A stretch of DNA of 6,302 nucleotides, taken from contig JAPLWY010000126.1 in NCBI GenBank assembly GCA_026396355.1, positions 1 through 6,302 on the forward strand, given 5' to 3'. This DNA is from Microcaldota archaeon (GTDB taxonomy: Archaea; Micrarchaeota; Micrarchaeia; Anstonellales; Anstonellaceae). The notes below the pieces were generated by a model, which was not told the origin of the DNA, ran no database searches, and worked only from the letters and a program-made list of their open reading frames with translations. Of the stretch, positions 1-4,920 are shown in pieces. The translations under genes were made by a program, and so were the position numbers. Every line of letters begins with the position of its first letter. The first letter of the stretch is position 1.

Positions 1-102
1 GACGGCTATGGGTTCCGATACACCGAATACGTTGATGGCCAGCAAATCCACGGGACATTCATGGGCTCCAAGCCGCTGATTATCAAATGCGGCAAATATT
101 AA
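1..102 (+). CDS. C-terminal fragment of a class III signal-peptide (pilin-like) protein
   Basis: The reading frame is open from base 1 and ends at TAA 100-102, giving the last 33 residues of a protein whose start lies outside the window. The fragment aligns with the C-terminus of the pilin-like protein at 3852-4538. Over 27 aligned residues about 13 are identical, including GF-Y-EY-DG, then GS-PL, and a final KC. The fragment is therefore probably the end of a paralogue, although no signal motif can be seen here. The shared penultimate cysteine may form a disulfide in the exported domain; this is inference. tRNA-Leu lies convergent, with its 3' end 22 bases downstream. Confidence 0.7.
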   Translation, partial: DGYGFRYTEYVDGQQIHGTFMGSKPLIIKCGKY

Positions 103-124
103 ATGCCTTTTTTTGATAAAAAAG

Positions 125-244
125 TGCGGAGAGGAGGATTTGAACCCCCGCAGCCACTAGGGCACAGGATCCTAAGTCCTGCGCATTTGACCAGATTGCA
201 GCCCAGCCAGCGCGAGCGCGCGGGCAAGCCTCTGCCATCTCCGC
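125..244 (-). tRNA. tRNA-Leu(UAG) with a 34-nt D-loop intron
   Basis: Read on the minus strand, the acceptor GCGGAGA (244-238) pairs perfectly with TCTCCGC, followed by discriminator A at 125. The anticodon stem CAGGA/TCCTG encloses loop CTTAGGA, so the anticodon is UAG (Leu, CUN codons). A long variable arm (GCC-CTAGT-GGC) and T-arm GGGGG-TTCAAAT-CCTCC confirm a type II leucine tRNA. The D-loop is 34 nt too long; removing 229-196 leaves an ordinary 86-nt tRNA. CCA is not encoded. A TATA-like TTTTTAA is centred 27 bp upstream of the 5' end, suggesting a very short leader. Confidence 0.93.
196..229 (-). other. Predicted noncanonical intron in the tRNA-Leu D-loop
   Basis: A BHB fold can be drawn. 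The 5' exon GCAG (235-232) pairs with intron CTGC (201-198). The flanking 3-nt bulges are AGG (231-229) and AAT (197-195). Cutting after the second base of each bulge (AG|G and AA|T) removes 34 nt and restores a D-arm with A14, G15 and GG18-19. The intron interior folds on GCGC/GCGC with loop GCTC. The outer helix is weak, so this is a relaxed BHB. The position is between G15 and base 16, not the usual 37/38 site. Confidence 0.8.
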
Positions 245-267
245 GCAAAGTTTACTGGAGGCAAGCG

Positions 268-274
268 TTAAAAA
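268..274 (-). promoter_or_regulatory. TATA-like box for tRNA-Leu
   Basis: The minus strand reads GTTTTTAAC here, centred about 27 bp before the tRNA 5' end at 244, which is the archaeal TATA-to-start distance. The same AT patch is 30-35 bp before the lipoprotein start at 305, so it could serve both directions. Confidence 0.5.
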
Positions 275-304
275 CACTGCATCCGAAGAATGTGCGGTGA
301 CGCA

Positions 305-1462
305 ATGAAGCTGTCGGTACTTTTGGCAATCTCAGTCGTTCTGGTTCTCGCGCTTTTCGGCTGCGTGCAAAAGCCCTCGCAGACCATAGTCAACGAGCCC
401 GCGCCAGCCGAGCAGAACGTTTCAGCCGCGCCTGTAACCCCCGTTTCCTCCTGCGCCAGCGGCAACATACTGCAAAAGGACGCCTGCTTTGTCTCGCTTG
501 CAAAGCAAAAGGGCGATCCCCTCGTCTGCAAGAGCATTTATTCCATAGAAACATACGACGAATGCCTGTTCCAATTCTCAAGCAGCCTTGACGTCTGCAA
601 GGAAATATCCGATTCGAAGCTGCGCACCGACTGCCTCACAAAAATAGCGGTAACGGAAAAATCCGAGTCGATCTGCAACCAGATTTCAAACCTGACGGAC
701 CGCCTGGCGTGCCTCCGGCAAGTGCTGCCTCCCTGCATGCTTGCAACGGAAGGGGATGCGCGCGACTTATGCTTTGCGCTTGAAAAATCCGACTTCACGG
801 AATGCAAGAGCAATGCCTGCTTTGTCTCATATGCACTGAACAGGTCTTCTACTGACGCTTGCCTTCTCGTTTCTCCAGAGCTGGAAGAGTGGATTTGCCG
901 GGCGCGGGTGGCAAACAGCACGGCAGTCTGCAAGGGCGCAAGCCAAATTGCAATCCAGGATGCCTGCATAGAGTCGGTCTCGGAAACCCTCAATGATTTG
1001 ACGGGATGCGATCTTGGCACCTCCGGCAGCACCTATAGGAACAGCTGTTACAATTATTTTGCAGTGGCATTCTCCAACATGGACATCTGCAAGATGACGG
1101 CGACAGAACACGCGCGCGATGACTGCTACAAGAACTATTCAGTGCAGGTTGCCAACGCCACTGCCTGCGGAAAAATAGTCGAAAGTCTCAACAGGCAGAG
1201 TTGCTACTATTCGTCATCCTTTGCAAATATGATGCCCTCGCTTTGCAATGATCTGCCCACTCTCTCGATGAAGGGAGACTGCTATGCCAGGAGCATATTC
1301 TCAACAGCCGGTCCGGTTTCATATGACTGTTTCAGCGTTGACAATGCGGATTGGAAGGACAAGTGCTTCTACGCGGCCGCAAAGGCGGAAAACAACGGCG
1401 CGCTCTGTCTGCACATGAGCCCCGGTTCAGAACAGGACGAATGCAAGCGCCTGCTGGGCTGA
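305..1462 (+). CDS. Secreted cysteine-repeat lipoprotein
   Basis: The product is 385 aa. The start ATG at 305 is preferred over the in-frame ATG at 290 because GGTGA (296-300) lies 4 nt upstream and the protein then begins with a clean signal peptide: charged MK, a hydrophobic stretch, and lipobox LFGC with Cys20. A short Pro/Ala/Val linker follows. The rest is a series of units with the rough pattern C-K-x-I-x(5-7)-[RK]-x-x-C-[LFY], carrying 28 further cysteines, an even number. I do not recognise a named family. The spacing suggests helical hairpins tied by disulfides on the outer face of the membrane; that is inference. It lies convergent to uS2 and divergent from tRNA-Leu, with no operon partner. 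Confidence 0.88.
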   Translation: MKLSVLLAISVVLVLALFGCVQKPSQTIVNEPAPAEQNVSAAPVTPVSSCASGNILQKDACFVSLAKQKGDPLVCKSIYSIETYDECLFQFSSSLDVCKEISDSKLRTDCLTKIAVTEKSESICNQISNLTDRLACLRQVLPPCMLATEGDARDLCFALEKSDFTECKSNACFVSYALNRSSTDACLLVSPELEEWICRARVANSTAVCKGASQIAIQDACIESVSETLNDLTGCDLGTSGSTYRNSCYNYFAVAFSNMDICKMTATEHARDDCYKNYSVQVANATACGKIVESLNRQSCYYSSSFANMMPSLCNDLPTLSMKGDCYARSIFSTAGPVSYDCFSVDNADWKDKCFYAAAKAENNGALCLHMSPGSEQDECKRLLG

Positions 1463-1515
1463 TTGCGCAAATCAATCCGCGCGCAAAGCTAACACTCTAG
1501 TTGAGAAACTGGAAT

Positions 1516-1547
1516 AAAAAAAGAAAAAGAACTGAAAAGAGAAAAAG
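1516..1547 (-). terminator. T-rich terminator after uS2
   Basis: Just past the uS2 stop, the minus strand is a run of T tracts broken by C, G or A, ending in seven consecutive T. Archaeal RNA polymerase terminates at such U-rich stretches without needing a hairpin. There is no strong stem here. Confidence 0.55.
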
Positions 1548-1549
1548 GC

Positions 1550-2284
1550 TCACTCAACAGGCTCTTCGGCTGCTGCTTCCTTCTTCTCCTCTTTGACAGG
1601 CGCCGCTTCCTCTTTCGCCTTCGCTTCCTCCTTCGGAGCCTCTGCAGGCATCACGTCGGGCGCAGGCGCTTCGGCTCCCTCTTCAAGAGGCTCAGCCTCA
1701 AACGCTGAAAGCGGCTTCTGGAACTCGTCATAGGACGCAATCTTGCCCTTGCCCATCAGGTATTCCCTTGTGAGCAGGTAGAAGATGAGCGCAAGCGAGC
1801 GCCTTCCCTTGTTGTTGCAGGGAATTGCCCAGTCTATGAACATCGTGTTGTTGTCAGTGTCGCAAAGCCCGACAGTGGCAATTCCCATCTTGCCTGCCTC
1901 GACGACTGCCTGCCTTTCTCCCTTGGGGTCGCAAATCACCAATAGCTTTGGCTCGACAAAGTCGTCGCGCGCAACATTGGTAAGAATGCCAGGGATAAAC
2001 CTTCCCGCGTAAACATTTATTCCCGTCATCGCAGAGAACACTGCCGCTGCATTGCCTGAATAAGTGCGCGAGGCCACCACCATGATTTCGGAGGGCTCGT
2101 ACTTGGCAAGTATCTTGCCTGCCAGCCTGATCCTTTCGTCTATCTTCCTCAGGTCAAGCACATACAGCCCATCGTTCCTCATCCTGTAGATGAACTGGCC
2201 CATGTCAATAGTCTTTATCTTGGTGCCGATATGGATGCCGACTTCCAAGTAGGTTTCCTGCTTTATCAAAAAACTGTCTGCCAT
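1550..2284 (-). CDS. rpsB: Small-subunit ribosomal protein uS2
   Basis: The product is 244 aa and matches archaeal uS2 from its first residues (LEVGIHIGTKIKT) through YRMRNDGLYVLDLRKIDERI, the ASRTYSGNAA segment, the PG-LTN motif, LLVICDP and the GLCDTDN/IPCNNKG motifs near residues 140-160. uS2 sits on the solvent side of the 30S head/body junction. After about residue 195 the protein becomes a Glu/Ala/Pro/Lys-rich low-complexity tail of about 50 residues, as seen in some archaeal uS2 proteins. The start is supported by AGGTGG (2289-2294) 4 nt upstream. The usual archaeal neighbours (RNA polymerase subunits N and K, enolase) are absent; the upstream gene on the same strand is tRNA-Pro. Confidence 0.97.
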   Translation of the reverse strand: MADSFLIKQETYLEVGIHIGTKIKTIDMGQFIYRMRNDGLYVLDLRKIDERIRLAGKILAKYEPSEIMVVASRTYSGNAAAVFSAMTGINVYAGRFIPGILTNVARDDFVEPKLLVICDPKGERQAVVEAGKMGIATVGLCDTDNNTMFIDWAIPCNNKGRRSLALIFYLLTREYLMGKGKIASYDEFQKPLSAFEAEPLEEGAEAPAPDVMPAEAPKEEAKAKEEAAPVKEEKKEAAAEEPVE

Positions 2285-2355
2285 TTTTCCACCTGACGAG
2301 TTTTTGCAGGCGCTTCGCGCGTTTTTTGCACGCCGCCACTCTCAAAAATTCCCGC

Positions 2356-2363
2356 CAAATAAG
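2356..2363 (-). promoter_or_regulatory. Possible TATA box for uS2
   Basis: The minus strand reads CTTATTTG about 73 bp before the uS2 start and just downstream of tRNA-Pro. It would give a leader of roughly 45 nt. Cotranscription with tRNA-Pro is the alternative. Confidence 0.3.
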
Positions 2364-2389
2364 CGTTGCTTTCTTTCATGCTGTCTGAA

Positions 2390-2495
2390 TGGGGTCACCG
2401 AGATTTGAATTTCCGGAACCCTTGCTTTAGGCCAGGGTTCACTCGGATCTCCAGCACCCCAAGCTGGAAGGCTAGCCAGGTTACCCCATGACCCC
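2390..2495 (-). tRNA. tRNA-Pro(GGG) with a 32-nt T-arm intron
   Basis: On the minus strand, GGGGTCA (from 2495) pairs with TGACCCC, followed by discriminator A at 2390. The D-arm is GGGT/GCCT, and the anticodon stem CCAGC/GCTGG encloses TTGGGGT, giving anticodon GGG (Pro, CCY codons). The T-stem CCGAG/CTCGG is interrupted just before the T-loop TTCAAAT by an extra 32 nt; removing 2441-2410 gives a normal 74-nt tRNA. No CCA is encoded. The anticodon loop itself has no intron. Confidence 0.94.
2410..2441 (-). other. Predicted noncanonical intron in the tRNA-Pro T-arm
   Basis: The BHB is textbook in its core. 5' exon TCCG (2447-2444) pairs with intron CGGA (2415-2412). The 3-nt bulges are AGT (2443-2441) and AAT (2411-2409). 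The inner helix is GAACCC/GGGTTC with a 13-nt loop. Cuts at AG|T and AA|T join CCGAG directly to TTCAAAT, placing the intron between tRNA bases 53 and 54. The outer helix is short. Confidence 0.88.
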
Positions 2496-2506
2496 TCTCT
2501 CTTGTG

Positions 2507-2578
2507 CTGTAAATTCTCGCGAATTTACAGTGCGGGCAAAGCTTTGCAGCTTTGCCCAGGCGTGCAAATGCTCGCCTG
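2507..2578 (-). repeat. Three tandem hairpins upstream of tRNA-Pro
   Basis: Three inverted repeats lie end to end. First, CTGTAAATTC (2507-2516) with its exact complement at 2521-2530; the minus strand loop is GCGA, a GNRA tetraloop. Second, GGGCAAAGC (2534-2542) with GCTTTGCCC (2549-2557), a 6-nt loop. Third, CAGGCG (2557-2562) with CGCCTG (2573-2578). They lie between a TATA-like box (2602-2609) and the tRNA-Pro 5' end, so they may form the 5' leader of its precursor. The AT-rich arm at 2521-2530 is also about 30 bp from the tRNA and could itself act as the TATA box. No coding potential is evident in 2496-2630. Confidence 0.75.
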
Positions 2579-2601
2579 CCCGCCTCTTAAGCACACAACA
2601 G

Positions 2602-2609
2602 CATATAAG
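2602..2609 (-). promoter_or_regulatory. TATA-like box upstream of tRNA-Pro
   Basis: The minus strand reads GGCTTATATGC, a good archaeal BRE/TATA match. It sits about 110 bp before the mature tRNA-Pro end, implying a leader of about 80 nt containing the hairpins. Confidence 0.45.
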
Positions 2610-2630
2610 CCTTTCGCCGTCACGCGGGGG

Positions 2631-2657
2631 AAAAAAGAAGAAGGGGCTTTTCGCCCC
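2631..2657 (-). terminator. Hairpin plus T-run after the lipoprotein gene
   Basis: Reading the minus strand, GGGGC (2657-2653), a 5-nt loop and GCCCC (2647-2643) are followed by T-rich bases 2642-2631 ending in six T. It begins 8 bases after the TAG stop at 2666-2668. Confidence 0.7.
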
Positions 2658-2665
2658 ACCTGTTT

Positions 2666-3394
2666 CTAGCCCGGGTAAGACGGCATCTGCTGCGCTGCTG
2701 CCGGAAGCGCAAAGTCGCTGTCCGACACATCTGTTGTGTAGCTTGTCGCAGTCATCACAATTGTCGCGGCCTGGCCTCCGCTTGTGCCTGTAATTGATAT
2801 ATAAAGCGGCACGCCTTCTTTTGCAAAACAATAGCGCATGGCGGCGCCTTCGACATTTTCCAGCTTGAAGCAGCTGGCAGTCACCCCCGCAACCTGCTTT
2901 GTCCCGTCGCTGACTGACTTGTATTTCGAGGGGTTTGACTGGAGCTGTGACTGTACATCTGCCTGCGCCGCATCCATACTGCTCTCATAGCACGTCCATT
3001 CGCTTGCCTGCTGCATGCAGCTGTAGTATTTGCCGGCAAGGACATATGCGCGGCCAGTATAGCCTGCCACTGCGCTGTCTATCCTGCTCTTGTCCCCCTT
3101 TACGTATTGCGTCATCGGCATTTTTGCCGCAGTCATGTCTGTAGTGATGTCATAGGTGGCTTTCCACTGCGTTTTTGAGCGCATGCCCATCAGGTCCAAG
3201 AAGCTTGGCTCTGTTGACGCCGGTGTTTGCTCGGCTGGCGCCGCTGCTCCAGCTGTAGCAGTCGTTGAAGCCCCAGTTTGCGTTCCTGTAGTCTGCCCCG
3301 TGGTGGGCGCAGTTGTCTTACTTTCGCTTTGCTGGCTGGTGCAGCCAAAAAACAGCATTGCGCATAATAGAGTCATTACTAGAAATCGTTTCAT
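2666..3394 (-). CDS. Membrane-anchored lipoprotein of unknown function
   Basis: The product is 242 aa from ATG at 3394. A GTG nine bases further upstream would overlap the Shine-Dalgarno GAGGTG (3408-3403), which lies 8 nt before the ATG. The signal is MKRFLVMTLLCAMLFFGC with lipobox FFGC (Cys18). A Thr/Ala/Gly/Gln-rich linker runs to about residue 60. A globular domain follows, beginning near FLDLMGMRSKTQWKATYDI, with strand-like segments and several Cys (YYSCMQ, WTCYES, ASCFK, RYCFA) that could pair. The pattern of a short amphipathic start, R-x-D, then Y-x-C and W-x-C recalls LolA/LppX-like lipoproteins, but this is only a fold guess. It ends Pro-rich. It is divergent from the broken lipoprotein gene at 3532. 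Confidence 0.88.
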   Translation of the reverse strand: MKRFLVMTLLCAMLFFGCTSQQSESKTTAPTTGQTTGTQTGASTTATAGAAAPAEQTPASTEPSFLDLMGMRSKTQWKATYDITTDMTAAKMPMTQYVKGDKSRIDSAVAGYTGRAYVLAGKYYSCMQQASEWTCYESSMDAAQADVQSQLQSNPSKYKSVSDGTKQVAGVTASCFKLENVEGAAMRYCFAKEGVPLYISITGTSGGQAATIVMTATSYTTDVSDSDFALPAAAQQMPSYPG

Positions 3395-3429
3395 TCTCCA
3401 CACACCTCAGTAAAAAGAATGCAAATAAA

Positions 3430-3437
3430 CTATAAAA
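3430..3437 (-). promoter_or_regulatory. TATA box for the minus-strand lipoprotein
   Basis: The minus strand reads CATTTTATAG, centred about 40 bp before the ATG and 25 bp before the Shine-Dalgarno, so the leader would be very short. Confidence 0.55.
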
Positions 3438-3492
3438 TGGGCGCGGTTTGGCAATCAGCGATGCGCACCTACTCTTTTTGCATCAAGGGCGC

Positions 3493-3500
3493 TTTTTATA
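3493..3500 (+). promoter_or_regulatory. TATA box for the cytochrome b5-like lipoprotein pseudogene
   Basis: TTTTTATA lies about 25 bp before GGTGAT (3523-3528), which itself is 3 nt before the TTG start. The promoter and ribosome site look intact although the gene is broken. Confidence 0.5.
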
Positions 3501-3531
3501 TTTTCAGATTTGCAGCTTGACCGGTGATGGC

Positions 3532-3820
3532 TTGAAACTCGTGCTTGCAGTTCTTTTATCATTCGCGCTTTTCCTCGCAGGGTGCGCGTCAACCCAGCAG
3601 CAATCAGCAGCTCCTCAGCAACCAACCGCTTCAAGCATGGCTCCTGCAGCGCAAAGCAGCACCCCAGCCATCTCCCTTTCACAGCTCGCATTGCACAACA
3701 AGGAAACCGACTGCTGGGTGGGCTACAAAAGAATTCGCCAGCAAGTTCGAGGCAAAGCACGGATTCGGCAAGGTGGGCACTCTGGTTTCGCAAAGCGTGA
3801 ATGTTGGGAAGTTGGGATAA
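3532..3820 (+). pseudogene. Cytochrome b5-type lipoprotein, internally deleted and frameshifted
   Basis: Starting at TTG 3532, frame 1 gives MKLVLAVLLSFALFLAGC, a lipoprotein signal with lipobox LAGC, then a Gln/Ser/Ala/Pro linker, then ISLSQLALHNKETDCWVGY. The HN-x-DCW segment is the start of a cytochrome b5 heme-binding domain. Frame 1 then turns into unrelated sequence running to 3864. Frame 2, from about 3722, supplies what looks like the end of the same domain, ATKEFASKFEAKHGFGKVGT, ending VGKLG and TAA at 3818-3820. The middle of the fold, where GK-VYDVT and the HPGG heme ligand belong, is missing: about 30 codons plus a frame change. Only one candidate heme His (AKH) remains. A sequencing error alone cannot explain the lost segment. 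The b5 assignment rests on motif recognition. Confidence 0.72.
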
Positions 3821-3829
3821 GTAATTTAA
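3821..3829 (+). promoter_or_regulatory. TATA-like box for the pilin-like gene
   Basis: TAATTTAA directly follows the pseudogene stop and is about 26 bp before ATG 3852. No Shine-Dalgarno is seen before that ATG, which fits a leaderless transcript. Confidence 0.4.
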
Positions 3830-3851
3830 GTTGCCCGCGAAAAAGGCAGCC

Positions 3852-4538
3852 ATGGCATTTTTGAGGGGGCAGGGCACGATTGAGTCGCTCTTGAAAGCGA
3901 CTGCTCGCCCCTTGCGCGGGCAAGGGGCGACTGAATACCTAGTGCTTCTCGCAGTGGTTCTCATCGTCGCGCTTGTCTCAATCGCGCTTCTCGGCTTTTT
4001 CCCGGGATTATCTGAGGATGCCAAGATTGTGCAAAGCCAGACCTACTGGAAAAGCGCAAGCCCGATCGCGATAATCGAAACTGGCAGTGCGTACGCGAAG
4101 ACCGGGAATCCGCGGGTCAGCTTTATAGAAATCCAGTTCAGAAACAACGGCCAGTATCCGATAAGGCTGACGAAGATATTCAGCGGTGACGATGCCATTG
4201 CAAGCCAATACGCGGACCACTTTTTCGTTGGATTGACGCGGCATTATTTTAACGATACCATATACATAGTCCCTGGGCAGGAAGACTGCCTGGGCGGAGG
4301 CTTTTTCACCAGCATATCCGACTTTTGCGGAAACAGGATGATATATTATGCCACAACAAATAGCAGCGGGTATCACGTGGGGCACAGCATCATGTGCAAT
4401 CCGGACGGAACCGGGACATTCGAGATAAAAAATCTGGGATTCGAGTATGTCGAGTATATCGATGGCAATGAGATGACCCTGCAGCAGGTCGGGAGCGCGC
4501 CGCTCCTGGGCAAATGCGCAGGCGTCAAGACCGCGTAA
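3852..4538 (+). CDS. Class III signal-peptide (archaeal pilin-like) protein with doubled motif
   Basis: The product is 228 aa from ATG 3852. Residues 22-29, RGQGATEY, followed by a hydrophobic helix (about 30-49), form a canonical archaeal class III signal: prepilin peptidase cuts before Gln24, leaving Glu at mature position 5. An earlier copy, RGQGTIES (5-12), has the same QxxxE but no hydrophobic helix after it. The exported domain is beta-rich in appearance, with cysteines in DCLGG, DFCGN, IMCNP and GKCAG. Alternative starts are TTG 3831, TTG 3861 and TTG 3912; the last would give MRGQGATEYL, the usual layout for this family, but has no visible ribosome site. The C-terminus resembles the fragment at 1-102, so at least two paralogues exist nearby. 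It probably builds or caps a surface filament. Confidence 0.85.
   Translation: MAFLRGQGTIESLLKATARPLRGQGATEYLVLLAVVLIVALVSIALLGFFPGLSEDAKIVQSQTYWKSASPIAIIETGSAYAKTGNPRVSFIEIQFRNNGQYPIRLTKIFSGDDAIASQYADHFFVGLTRHYFNDTIYIVPGQEDCLGGGFFTSISDFCGNRMIYYATTNSSGYHVGHSIMCNPDGTGTFEIKNLGFEYVEYIDGNEMTLQQVGSAPLLGKCAGVKTA
3883..3930 (+). repeat. Two hairpins inside the 5' end of the pilin-like gene
   Basis: AGTCGCT (3883-3889) pairs with AGCGACT (3896-3902). Then TCGCCCCTTGC (3905-3915) pairs perfectly over 11 bp with 3920-3930 around loop GCGG. The second hairpin encodes part of the second RGQG motif. The layout resembles the intergenic hairpin arrays. Confidence 0.75.
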
Positions 4539-4571
4539 GCATGAAAAAAGGAAGGGCAATCCAATGCCAGT

Positions 4572-4589
4572 AAAATTAGGGCTTTTTAC
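4572..4589 (+). repeat. 18-bp repeat, copy 1 of AAAATTAGGGC[T/A]TTTTAC
   Basis: It matches 5444-5461 at 17 of 18 bases in the same orientation. Each copy lies shortly after a stop codon (4538 and 5437). The T5 run here could act as a terminator for the pilin-like gene. Confidence 0.65.
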
Positions 4590-4622
4590 ATCTGATTAAG
4601 GGGTAAACTAGCAAAATTCGGC

Positions 4623-4637
4623 AAGCCCCCGATGGGA
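4623..4637 (-). repeat. Partial tRNA-Thr 3' end, copy A
   Basis: AAGCCCCCGATGGGA is identical to 5512-5526, the 3' acceptor and T-stem of tRNA-Thr plus one trailer base. Just left, TTCGG is also shared with the tRNA trailer with one extra base. The remainder of the tRNA is absent. It can pair with CATCGGG at 4681-4687. Confidence 0.75.
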
Positions 4638-4662
4638 TGGAGCAGACGAAGTCCACGACAGC

Positions 4663-4775
4663 TTTCGTCCGCAGACGAAACATCGGGCTGGCTATGTGCA
4701 TTTTGCCGAAGCAAAATGCATCAGACATCGAGCAAGGCTCGATGCTGAACGAGTGAAACGAGTTAGCCCCCGATG
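4663..4775 (-). repeat. Hairpin array with nested outer stem
   Basis: Hairpin 1: TTTCGTC (4663-4669) and GACGAAA (4674-4680). Hairpin 2: TGCATTTTGC (4697-4706) and its complement 4711-4720. Hairpin 3: CATCGAGC (4726-4733) and GCTCGATG (4737-4744). An outer stem joins CATCGGG plus GGCTA (4681-4694) to TAGCC plus CCCGATG (4764-4775), enclosing hairpins 2 and 3. Read on the minus strand, hairpins 1 and 2 have loops TGCG and TTCG, both UNCG closed by C-G. This looks like RNA structure rather than a protein-binding DNA palindrome. Confidence 0.7.
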
Positions 4776-4780
4776 GGAAT
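4765..4780 (-). repeat. Partial tRNA-Thr 3' end, copy B (att-like)
   Basis: AGCCCCCGATGGGAAT is identical over 16 bases to 5513-5528, the discriminator through base 58 of tRNA-Thr, in the same orientation. The two copies bracket the AT-rich island, as the attachment-site repeats of a tRNA-integrated element would. It also forms part of the local outer stem with 4681-4694, which is a competing explanation. Confidence 0.65.
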
Positions 4781-4789
4781 CTCCCCTCA

Positions 4790-4825
4790 GGTTAAACTTT
4801 GCAGTTCTCAGAGGTAAAATGCCTA
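4790..4825 (+). repeat. Left imperfect inverted repeat of the AT-rich island
   Basis: GGTTAAACTTTG (4790-4801), 12 bases, then GTAAAATGCC (4814-4823) and TA. The reverse complement of 5449-5486 carries the same two blocks: 10 of 12 matches, a 13-base spacer, then 10 of 10 matches. Confidence 0.6.
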
Positions 4826-4912
4826 TCTATTTTCTGTGTTTTTGACTGTTTTCAATTTATGTTGGGGTGAACATTCTTATTCAAAAAGTGCAAAGCCACT
4901 GAAACATGTCCC

Positions 4913-4920
4913 TTTATATA
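4913..4920 (+). promoter_or_regulatory. TATA box for the 160-aa ORF
   Basis: CCTTTATATAC is a strong archaeal TATA match about 42 bp before the TTG start and about 30 bp before GGTGA (4945-4949). Confidence 0.6.

Noticed and set aside
290..304. Upstream ATG start at 290 for the Cys-repeat lipoprotein
   Set aside because: It would place the GGTGA ribosome site inside the gene and add a non-signal-like MCGDA ahead of the signal peptide.
538..1032. Long minus-strand open frame inside the Cys-repeat lipoprotein gene
   Set aside because: It is antisense to a gene with a signal peptide, lipobox and regular Cys repeats; its own product has no recognisable features and no ribosome site.
2488..2793. 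Plus-strand open frame across tRNA-Pro and the lipoprotein end
   Set aside because: It crosses a tRNA, hairpins and a terminator on the opposite strand, so it is not a plausible gene.
3448..3531. Extended N-terminus of the b5-like lipoprotein from 3448
   Set aside because: It would include the TATA box and GGTGAT site and put a polar stretch before the lipoprotein signal; TTG 3532 fits better.
3455..4024. 189-codon minus-strand open frame across 3455-4024
   Set aside because: It is antisense to the b5-like remnant and the class III signal region, both of which carry recognisable motifs; its product does not look like a protein family.
4008..4559. Minus-strand open frame opposite the pilin-like gene
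   Set aside because: It is the antisense of a well-supported coding sequence and has no start signals.
4640..4776. CRISPR array
   Set aside because: The repeats are inverted, differ from one another and are not regularly spaced; there are no spacers or cas genes.
4640..4776. RNase P RNA or SRP RNA
   Set aside because: The stretch is too short and lacks the conserved cores of those RNAs; one GAAGTCC match is not sufficient.
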